The notes below the pieces were generated by a model that made no database searches, had not been told where the DNA came from, and worked only from the letters and a program-made list of their open reading frames with translations. Both the position numbers and the translations under genes were made by a program. Shown here one piece after another: positions 38,764 to 46,512 of a stretch of DNA of 64,000 bases. This DNA comes from Photobacterium kishitanii (GTDB taxonomy: Bacteria; Pseudomonadota; Gammaproteobacteria; Enterobacterales; Vibrionaceae), in the NCBI RefSeq assembly GCF_003026355.1, contig NZ_PYON01000007.1, positions 1 to 64,000 on the forward strand, written 5' to 3'. Every line of letters starts with the position of its first letter. Position 1 is the first letter of the stretch.

Positions 38764-40734
38764 TTAAGCTGATAATTTTATTGGCATATCCGCTAATTGG
38801 ATATGAAAATATTTCTGTTCGATCTCATGAACAGGCATGGGTTTACTAAAGAAATATCCCTGACAATAATCAAAACCGCATTGATTGATATAATCAAGTT
38901 GAGCTTGTGTCTCAACTCCTTCTGCGACAATCTTTAGATTTAACTTCTCACAGATAGCTTTGGTTGCTTCAATGATGACTTTGCTACTTGTGTGTTCACC
39001 TTGTACAAAACTTTGATCAAGTTTAACAGTACTAATTGGTAAATCATGTAACTGTGATAATGAGGAATATCCAGTACCAAAATCATCTAAATAGAGCTCA
39101 ATACCCATCGCAGCTAATGCATCCAAGCAAGGCTTAGTTTCGCAGTAATCCTGCAGCATTGCTGATTCAGTGATTTCTAATGCAAGTTGTGATGGATTAA
39201 CATTATATTGATTAATAATTTGCTCAATAGTTTGGGCTAAATTCGGTTGTAATTGTGCTCGTGATAAATTAATACTAATGATAAACGTTTGTTTATAAAG
39301 ATGTGTCCAATATGCGAGCTGTTGGCAAGCACTGTGTAAAATCCATAATCCCAGCGGTACAATTTGGCCTGTTTCTTCTGCTAGCGGAATAAATTCAGCC
39401 GGTGAAACTTGGCCTAAAGATTCATCATACCAGCGGATTAAGGCTTCAAAGCCTTTTAATTGTTGAGTGCTTAAGTCAATAATTGGCTGATAATATAACT
39501 CGAAATCTTGATTTTCGAGTGCTTGGGATAAGTGGTGACGCAAGGTCATTTTACGGTATAACGCATCGGCCATTTCTTGTAAAAAAGGATAAGAACAATT
39601 GCGTCCTCGCTGTTTAGCACGGTGCATTGCCATATCCGCTTGTGTTACCAGCGTATCAAAATTATTGGCATCGTCAGGGTAGTTTGATGTACCTATACTG
39701 CAACTAATTGAGAGCTCACCAATATCTTTAATGTGGAACGGTCGATTTAACGTTTCTATTATTTGATTTGAAAAATTGCCAATAGTTGTGTAATTACGTC
39801 TCTCTATTTGAATAATAAACTCATCACCACCAAAACGTGCCACCAAGCCTTTATCTTTAACAACATTTAATAACCGTATCGCCACTGCACGTAGTAATTT
39901 ATCGCCAGCAGCATGGCCATAAGTATCATTAACAAGCTTAAAACCATCAAGATCAAGAAATAGTAAACTATATTGTGACAATCGATGATGACTGGCTTTT
40001 AATGCCGCAGATACCCCTCGACGATTCATTAGCCCAGTAAGGAAATCATGTTCAGCATTGTATTTTTCTTTATTTAGTTTTTCTTTATCTTTAGTGACAT
40101 TAACCAGTTGTAATAATAATTGTGAATTATCGCAAAGCCATTTAGCTTCAATATCAAACCAATGATGACGTTGGCCTGTCCAACATAAACTGTTGCACTT
40201 GAAGTGATTATTTTTTTTTGCGTTATCGAGCCATTGCTGTGCAATATTAATATCACCAATGAACTCTGAAAGATCGACTAAATGATTACCGTAACTACTT
40301 GAAAAGGCATCATTAGCGCTAATGAATTTGCCATCACTAGAGAAAAGAAGTGCTAAATTTGAACAATCTGAAAAAGCGAGATCGCGGCGTAGAGATGATT
40401 CATCAGCAATCACTTCAACCAGCATTGCAGTGCGGCCATCATCGAGTGGAATACCCGAAAATAAGCACAGCATATTTTTAGTGATTTTTTTTGGATTAAA
40501 ACGCCACCAAGTTTTAATTACTTTGTTTAATTTAAAAGCTTGTTGGTATTCTACTAATGTTGCCCCCGCTGCCGCGGACATATCTTGACCTAAATCACGA
40601 TTTAAGAGCTCTTCAATAGATGTAGCTTCCCATAAACGTAGCGATTTATCATTTGCCCATAGGATTTTTTTATTATCAACATCAAATACCCAGATTGGAT
40701 TTTGGAGATAATGTAAAGGCGAGAATGGATCCAT
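38764..40734 (-). CDS. PAS-GGDEF-EAL cyclic di-GMP protein
   Basis: A 656-residue cytoplasmic protein that may both make and break c-di-GMP. There are two PAS-like sensor regions (about 8-105 and 120-230), a GGDEF domain with intact RFGGDEF, and an EAL domain with EALIRW, an Asn in ISINLS, EITES, LDDFGTG and AEGVET all present. The c-di-GMP feedback site (RxxD before GGDEF) is replaced by KDKG. No membrane helix. The ATG at 40734 is used; the open frame goes on 84 bases further upstream. GGAG touches the ATG, but AGAAG lies at usable spacing. Confidence 0.93.
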   Translation of the reverse strand: MDPFSPLHYLQNPIWVFDVDNKKILWANDKSLRLWEATSIEELLNRDLGQDMSAAAGATLVEYQQAFKLNKVIKTWWRFNPKKITKNMLCLFSGIPLDDGRTAMLVEVIADESSLRRDLAFSDCSNLALLFSSDGKFISANDAFSSSYGNHLVDLSEFIGDINIAQQWLDNAKKNNHFKCNSLCWTGQRHHWFDIEAKWLCDNSQLLLQLVNVTKDKEKLNKEKYNAEHDFLTGLMNRRGVSAALKASHHRLSQYSLLFLDLDGFKLVNDTYGHAAGDKLLRAVAIRLLNVVKDKGLVARFGGDEFIIQIERRNYTTIGNFSNQIIETLNRPFHIKDIGELSISCSIGTSNYPDDANNFDTLVTQADMAMHRAKQRGRNCSYPFLQEMADALYRKMTLRHHLSQALENQDFELYYQPIIDLSTQQLKGFEALIRWYDESLGQVSPAEFIPLAEETGQIVPLGLWILHSACQQLAYWTHLYKQTFIISINLSRAQLQPNLAQTIEQIINQYNVNPSQLALEITESAMLQDYCETKPCLDALAAMGIELYLDDFGTGYSSLSQLHDLPISTVKLDQSFVQGEHTSSKVIIEATKAICEKLNLKIVAEGVETQAQLDYINQCGFDYCQGYFFSKPMPVHEIEQKYFHIQLADMPIKLSA

Positions 40735-40881
40735 CTCCAACTTCTTTCTTTTTATTGAGGTGTTAATTCCTGAGAGAATAACCGAAATAATATCAGTTAA
40801 ACATCCTCTTATTATCACTACGTGATATTAGTTCATGTTTTTATATGTCAAATGTGGATAACTAACTGTAATAAGAGCAAA

Positions 40882-40910
40882 AAAAAGAGGCTAGTAATAG
40901 CCTCTTTTTA
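40882..40910 (-). terminator. terminator after tyrP
   Basis: AAAGAGGCTA pairs with TAGCCTCTTT with T-run on the minus strand, 14 bases past the tyrP stop. Confidence 0.85.
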
Positions 40911-40923
40911 TATATCAGTATAA

Positions 40924-42138
40924 TTAACCGACTGCAGGTATTATTCCAACCATTTGTAATAACTGTGCGGTGATAATAATAATACCGACGATAGTTACAA
41001 TACCTAAAGACAATGAGCCACCTTTTACAACATAGCCTGATTGATGGTTTGTAGCATGCTGTGCTTTACGTTGTGCTCTAACCATAGCGACGGGTAAAAA
41101 TATAGCCAAAATCACCAATGAAATAGCAGCGTAACCTAATGCCATAATAAACCCTTGTGGGTAGAACACAGCAAAAGCGAGAGGTGGTAAAAAGGTGATT
41201 AAAGCTGTTTGCCCACGACCAGCAAAATGATTACCACGATTAAGTGTATCAGCTAGAAAATCAAACAGTCCTAAGCTCACACCAAGGAATGAGGTTGCTA
41301 ATGCAAGGTCTGCAAAAATAGATACAGACTGACCTATCATTGGATTGTGAAGTAATTGACTTAAGCTACTGATAAACGAACCAAGGGTACTGTTAGCCAT
41401 TAATTGTGGCTGTCCCATAATACCTTGGCTGGCTAATTGCCATAAAATGTACACTACCAGTGGTAGTGCAGAGCCAAAGATCATGATTTTTTTCAGTGCT
41501 TTAATATCAATCCCAATGTAACGCACAATTGAAGGGATACTGCCGTGAAAGCCAAAGGATGTAAAAATAACAGGTAAGGCAGATAAAATTAACCCTTTCT
41601 CGATCGGCATTTCAACCAGATGTTGCCCCTGAACATGCGGCAGTAATAATCCAAGCATTACTGCAAGAGCCACTACTTTTGCAGTGAAGAGGATACGATT
41701 AACCATATCAACACTGTGTGTGCCTATTGATACAACACTAGCAATAGCGATAGTAAAAATCACCGCACCTATTTGAGGAGCAATAGTTGTTCCTGTCCAA
41801 GTAGAGATCTTTTCACTTAATTGGCTTCCACCCCCAGCAATGTAGGCGGCGCATAATGCGTAAAATAAGAAGAACATTGCCAAGGTTGCAATGGTTTGTC
41901 CCTTACGACCTAATAATTGGTGTGCCAATGAATTTAATGTCGAAGAGGGATCTGCGTGTTGGTGAACTTCTAGCATTAATAATGCGGTATAGGTCATTAA
42001 TGCCCAAATACCGATCATAATAATTGTTGCGGTGGTGAAACCTAAACCTGCAGATGCAAGAGGAAGAGCTAGCATACCCGCACCAATAGTAGTGCCAGCA
42101 ATGATCAGCATACTGCCGAATGTTTTATTTAAAGACAT
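40924..42138 (-). CDS. tyrP: aromatic amino acid permease, TyrP-like
   Basis: A 404-residue inner-membrane permease of the aromatic and hydroxy amino acid transporter family (TyrP/Mtr), about 11 helices. The N-terminal TIGAGMLALPLA glycine-rich helix and the block TSFGFHGSIPSIVRYIG are family marks. The TyrP rather than Mtr choice rests on overall likeness and two TyrR-like boxes upstream. Start ATG at 42138 after GGGAG; the frame extends 141 bases further, but those residues do not look like the family. Confidence 0.83.
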   Translation of the reverse strand: MSLNKTFGSMLIIAGTTIGAGMLALPLASAGLGFTTATIIMIGIWALMTYTALLMLEVHQHADPSSTLNSLAHQLLGRKGQTIATLAMFFLFYALCAAYIAGGGSQLSEKISTWTGTTIAPQIGAVIFTIAIASVVSIGTHSVDMVNRILFTAKVVALAVMLGLLLPHVQGQHLVEMPIEKGLILSALPVIFTSFGFHGSIPSIVRYIGIDIKALKKIMIFGSALPLVVYILWQLASQGIMGQPQLMANSTLGSFISSLSQLLHNPMIGQSVSIFADLALATSFLGVSLGLFDFLADTLNRGNHFAGRGQTALITFLPPLAFAVFYPQGFIMALGYAAISLVILAIFLPVAMVRAQRKAQHATNHQSGYVVKGGSLSLGIVTIVGIIIITAQLLQMVGIIPAVG

Positions 42139-42246
42139 GATTATGTCACTCCCTGAGGATAAAAATGTAACTTGGGAGGGGTATAAATATACCTGTGGTC
42201 GCTCCCTATATATAAAGCAGGCCACAATGGCATAATCGAGATGACG

Positions 42247-42264
42247 TGTTTTAAAATGTTTACA
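42247..42264. promoter_or_regulatory. weak TyrR-like box
   Basis: TGTTTT-AAAATG-TTTACA: the right half is a full TyrR half-site (TTTACA), and the left half keeps TGT. It lies 109 bases upstream of the tyrP ATG. Weak boxes in E. coli act together with a strong one. Confidence 0.4.
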
Positions 42265-42427
42265 CCTAGATTGAGCCACTGTGGCTATCGATAGGCTGTG
42301 TTTAGATGGTTAGTTCGCACGTTTATTCTCTCTTCATTAGATATAATAACAAATTAAAGATGTTCTGCTATTGCTATTAGTCGCTACATTAACGATAGAG
42401 TTTGTTACTGTCAACTTATCTTTATTA

Positions 42428-42445
42428 TGTAAACTATTGTTTACG
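42428..42445. promoter_or_regulatory. strong TyrR-like box
   Basis: TGTAAA-CTATTG-TTTACG differs from the consensus TGTAAA-N6-TTTACA only in the last base. It lies between divergent tyrP and the CinA-like gene. Its distance from tyrP (290 bases) is longer than in E. coli, so which gene it controls is not clear. Confidence 0.6.
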
Positions 42446-42560
42446 GTGCTTGTTAAGATAAACAATAATCAGTAATAAAGCCGATATAATATTCTATCTA
42501 TGGCTTAAGGTTAGGCATAAACTGTAGTTAATAAACAGGATTTTATAAGGAATAATAACC

Positions 42561-43778
42561 ATGCTTAATGTAGTGATGATCAGTACTGGTGAAGAAGTAC
42601 TGTATGGCGATATTACGGATACAAATGCAGCATGGTTATCGGCACAGTTTTTCGAACAAGGTTTTGCGATGACGCGTCGAGTAACTGTGGGTGATGACTA
42701 TGAAGCATTAGCAAAAGAAATTGAGATGTGTAGTTTAAGTGCCGATATTGTGATCGTAAATGGTGGTTTAGGGCCAACATCAGACGATCTTACGGCGGCA
42801 TCTGCTGCAATGGCTGCTAATGTTGGTCTTGAGCAATCGGATGCTTGGATTGCTGAGATGAAAGCGAAGTATCAGCAATTAGGTCGAGTGATGCCCGCTG
42901 CTAATCTTAAACAAGCGATGTTACCCGAAGGTGCGGAATTAATTGATAATCCTGTTGGTACTGCATGTGGGTTTATTATGCAGTTAAATCGCGCGTGGTT
43001 ATTTTTTACTCCCGGAGTGCCGAGTGAGTTTAAAGTAATGGTGAAGGAACAAATATTACCGCGCCTGCAAGCTATGTTTAATGTAACGGATAGTAAAGTT
43101 TGCCATCGTCTTTATACTTATGGATTATCTGAATCTAGCATTAGTGATCTCTTCCAAGTATTAACATTGCCTGATGGCTATTGTTTAGGTTATCGATCAT
43201 CGTTACCTTTTATTGAAATAAAGTTATTTGCTCCTCAAGATGATATTCGGTCAACGGCGTTATTATCCCAAATGACAGAGTTGCTTGGTGACAATATTGT
43301 CGGAGAGGGGGAGTCTTTACTTGATTCAATTGCGAACTTATTACCAAAGGATGCCACGCTAGCATTATCAGAACAAAGTTCGGGTGGATTTGCGATTAAT
43401 TGGTTACAAGATGTGTCGTCATTAAGTGCGAGATTAGCGCAGAGTGAGGTCATGACTGATAGGGTAGATGAGCATGCTTGTGTTGAAGAATTATCAACCT
43501 TAATTGCATTACGTGCACAGCGATTGCATTTACACTCATCTGCAACTTATACACTAACAACTGGCCCGTCATTAATTGATGGTGGATTTATGCTAGGCCT
43601 TACAACCCCAGATGGTTGCTGGTGTCAGCAGTTAATGTTTAAGCGTCAATATCGTAATTATGATCGACGTTGGATTATATCAACTGTGTTATTTGATATG
43701 TTACGTCGCTATTTACAAGGTAAAGAAGTGTTTGGCTGTTATGAGTCACTCGATCGTGTTGTAAGTGAGCGATTATAG
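42561..43778 (+). CDS. CinA-like protein, YfaY type
   Basis: A 405-residue protein with an N-terminal MoaB/MogA-like domain (ISTGEEVLYGDITDTNAAW, NGGLGPTSDD, TPGVPSEF) and a C-terminal domain at the place of the PncC NMN deamidase. That second domain has SEQSSGG where PncC and CinA have the AESCTGG pattern, so the deamidase site is changed and possibly inactive, as in E. coli YfaY. Competence or NAD-salvage roles are therefore not implied. Start ATG with AAGGA upstream. Single gene. Confidence 0.85.
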   Translation: MLNVVMISTGEEVLYGDITDTNAAWLSAQFFEQGFAMTRRVTVGDDYEALAKEIEMCSLSADIVIVNGGLGPTSDDLTAASAAMAANVGLEQSDAWIAEMKAKYQQLGRVMPAANLKQAMLPEGAELIDNPVGTACGFIMQLNRAWLFFTPGVPSEFKVMVKEQILPRLQAMFNVTDSKVCHRLYTYGLSESSISDLFQVLTLPDGYCLGYRSSLPFIEIKLFAPQDDIRSTALLSQMTELLGDNIVGEGESLLDSIANLLPKDATLALSEQSSGGFAINWLQDVSSLSARLAQSEVMTDRVDEHACVEELSTLIALRAQRLHLHSSATYTLTTGPSLIDGGFMLGLTTPDGCWCQQLMFKRQYRNYDRRWIISTVLFDMLRRYLQGKEVFGCYESLDRVVSERL

Positions 43779-43988
43779 AATCTTATAATAAGAATAAGGT
43801 AATGTATTACAGGCATTATTATTATTTTGAATGCTGTATTATTGTGATAATAAGTGATAGGATTCAGAAAAAGTTAGTCGCAAATCATTGTCTGGATGAT
43901 TAATACTGAAGTTATGATCATGATCGCGACTCAAAAAATAAGCAGAGTAATTTCTTCAAATAAATAGACATAGATTTAAGGAAAAATA

Positions 43989-44831
43989 ATGGCTTTCAAA
44001 TTAAAAAAAGTAGTATTGGCAACATCCGTTATGTTATCCGCTTTAATGCTACAAGCATGTAATGATAAAGAAGCTACCGTTAAAGCACCTCAGCAACCAA
44101 CAGCTGTTGTTCAAGCAGAGAAAGCTGATATGAAACCATTAGATGTAAGTGTTATTTATTTAGATCGTCGTATGCTACCGCCAGGCGCTGTGTTGAATGT
44201 TACACTTGAAGATGTATCACTTGCAGATGCGCCATCAGTGACATTGAGTACCGAGTCGATGGATATAGCGGGGGCGCCACCTTATCCAGTAACGTTGAAT
44301 TATGATGCCAATAAAGTAAAAGCTAATCATCGTTACAATGTGCGCGCAACAGTGAAAGTCGATAATAAATTGATCATGACTTCAACTTCAACAATGGATC
44401 CATTTGCCGTTGATGCAAAACAGCCATTAGAGGTTAAATTAGATCGTGTTGCACCTGCTCAAAATGCAGCTCCAGAGGCAAATCAACCGACTCTTGCTGG
44501 ACCACAATGGCAATTGGTCACCTTATCAGGTCAAGCAGTTCAACCTGGCGCAGGTGGTAATAGTGCTTTTATTCAATTTGATGCAGCGACTAAAAATGCC
44601 AGCGGTTTTTCTGGTTGTAATAATTTTCACAGTGCATTGGAGTCTCAAACAGCAACAACATTGACGTTAGGCCAAGCAGCATCTACACGCAAAATGTGTA
44701 TGGATGGAATGGAACTAGAACAAGCATTTTTAGCAGCATTACCTGAGTTTTCTACTTATAGTATTAATAATAATATATTAAGTATTAAAGATAATAATGG
44801 TAATGTTATTGCGACTTTTAAAATAAAATAA
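43989..44831 (+). CDS. YbaY-META two-domain lipoprotein
   Basis: A 280-residue lipoprotein (lipobox LQAC, Cys24). Residues about 50-150 match the YbaY family (LDRRMLPPGAVLNVTLEDVS; PYPVTLNYD), and 165-280 match the META domain (SGFSGCNNFHS, STRKMCMDGMELEQAFLAAL). Both are envelope domains of unclear role; META proteins are linked to antibiotic tolerance and motility in some bacteria. The combination is found in Vibrionaceae to my knowledge. Start ATG after AAGGA. Single gene. Confidence 0.85.
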   Translation: MAFKLKKVVLATSVMLSALMLQACNDKEATVKAPQQPTAVVQAEKADMKPLDVSVIYLDRRMLPPGAVLNVTLEDVSLADAPSVTLSTESMDIAGAPPYPVTLNYDANKVKANHRYNVRATVKVDNKLIMTSTSTMDPFAVDAKQPLEVKLDRVAPAQNAAPEANQPTLAGPQWQLVTLSGQAVQPGAGGNSAFIQFDAATKNASGFSGCNNFHSALESQTATTLTLGQAASTRKMCMDGMELEQAFLAALPEFSTYSINNNILSIKDNNGNVIATFKIK

Positions 44832-44853
44832 TAGTCTAATCAAAAAGTATTAT

Positions 44854-44891
44854 AGCGTATAGAAGAAGCTTTTCTTTTATGCGCTTTTTTT
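44854..44891 (+). terminator. terminator after the YbaY-META gene
   Basis: AGCG..AAGAAGC on the left pairs with the TTTTCTT..GCGCT on the right, followed by a T-run. The remaining DNA up to 45135 is very AT-rich and holds nothing else I can name. Confidence 0.7.
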
Positions 44892-45135
44892 CGCGTAAAT
44901 ATTAGTTATTGATTAATAAATAAATAACAAGATTACTTAGTTCATATATTTAAAACATGCAAAAAAAAAGGTTATTTTATTCTTACCGCATCAAAATATT
45001 TGAATATATCATTAACAAATAAACCTATCCTCATATTTTAAATTATACTTATTCCGATATAAAACATTGGTGTCTAATTTCATTGAAATAATATTATTTT
45101 AAAGATAATTAATAAGCTATAAGGTAGTTTACGCT

Positions 45136-46458
45136 ATGAGTTCAAACAGTAACAAAATGGGACTAATGGGATTAACGACCATAGTTACCGTTAATATGAT
45201 GGGATCGGGGATAATATTATTACCCTCAAGTTTAGCCGCAACAGGAGGAATAGCTTTACTTGCATGGGTTGTTACTGCAATAGGTGCATTAGCAATAGCT
45301 TATGCGTTCGCTAAATGTGGTATGTATTGTAGTGATGATGGCGGTATGTCAGCTTACGCAGAAAAAGCGCATGGTAAATCCAGTTTTTTTATTGCCTCTT
45401 ATACTTACTATGTGTGTCTTGTTATTAGTGCTGTTGCTATTGCGGTATCAGCTGTCGGATATTTAGAGTATTTTATTCCATGGTTAAAAGAAACGCCAAT
45501 ACATACCTTTGTTGGCGTTATCTCCATTTTAATTATTACTATGTTTGCGAATGTAAGAGGAGCAAAAATAACGGGGGGGATCTCAACAATAACAGTATGG
45601 GGGATTATTATTCCAGTGCTGGGTTTATCTATAATAGGCTGGTTTTGGTTTGATCCTAAGATATTTGCAGAAGCATGGAACCCTAATGATATCTCTGTTG
45701 GTAGCGCTGTCTATGCGGGTATGGCATTAACATTATGGGCATTCTTAGGTATTGAATCAGCAGGTGCTAACTCAGGGACCGTTGAAAATCCAGAACGTAA
45801 TGTGCCACTTGCTTGTATGCTTGCTACTGTGTTTTCTGCTGCTACATATATTGCTTCAACCACAGTTATTCAGGGGATTATTCCCAATGAAGTATTATCT
45901 AAATCCGATTCCCCATTTGGATTAGTTTTCGCACAGATGTTTAATCCATTTGTAGGTGAAATTATTACGGCAATGGCAATTGTTGCATGTCTTGGATCAT
46001 TATTAGGTTGGCAGTTTACTAATGCGCAAGTATCTAGAGTTGCTGCAGATATGCGATTATTCCCTAAAATATTTGGTGAGTTAAATAAATATGATGCGCC
46101 GTTTAAAGGCATGATGCTTATGTTGGCATTTGAATTAATTCTTGCCGTTATGACCATTTCCCCAACATTATTAAAACAATTTAATGTGTTAGTTAATCTT
46201 GCTGTATTTATTAATATGGTACCTTATATTCTTTCTCTAACTGCCCTCGGTATTATTATGAGAAATGCCAATGTGAATCAAAAGGAATATCGTAACGGTA
46301 TTATTATAGGTTCTGTCGCTGTTTTATATAGTATTTATGGCGCTTATTCTACTGGAGAAGAGGCCGTATTTTATGGTGCTATAATTACCTTGCTTGGTTA
46401 TTTCTTCTATGGGTTTATTGCTAGTCGTGAAGCTGTAATTAATAAAGAGTCATCGTGA
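45136..46458 (+). CDS. PotE-like basic amino acid/polyamine antiporter
   Basis: A 440-residue APC-family antiporter with twelve membrane helices. It is much closer to E. coli PotE (ornithine/putrescine) than to AdiC or CadB by eye, for example NMMGSGII near the N-terminus, TVWGIIIPVLGLSIIGWFWF, LWAFLGIESA with the gating Trp and Glu, and FNVLVNLAVF. Its partner, 54 bases downstream, is an arginine decarboxylase of AdiA type, so the exchanged pair may be arginine and agmatine instead. Such pairs consume protons inside the cell and export the amine, giving acid resistance. ATG start. Confidence 0.88.
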   Translation: MSSNSNKMGLMGLTTIVTVNMMGSGIILLPSSLAATGGIALLAWVVTAIGALAIAYAFAKCGMYCSDDGGMSAYAEKAHGKSSFFIASYTYYVCLVISAVAIAVSAVGYLEYFIPWLKETPIHTFVGVISILIITMFANVRGAKITGGISTITVWGIIIPVLGLSIIGWFWFDPKIFAEAWNPNDISVGSAVYAGMALTLWAFLGIESAGANSGTVENPERNVPLACMLATVFSAATYIASTTVIQGIIPNEVLSKSDSPFGLVFAQMFNPFVGEIITAMAIVACLGSLLGWQFTNAQVSRVAADMRLFPKIFGELNKYDAPFKGMMLMLAFELILAVMTISPTLLKQFNVLVNLAVFINMVPYILSLTALGIIMRNANVNQKEYRNGIIIGSVAVLYSIYGAYSTGEEAVFYGAIITLLGYFFYGFIASREAVINKESS

Positions 46459-46512
46459 ATTTAATTATTTCAAATGAAATTTAATTATTAATCTGATATT
46501 AAAGGATTGTAT

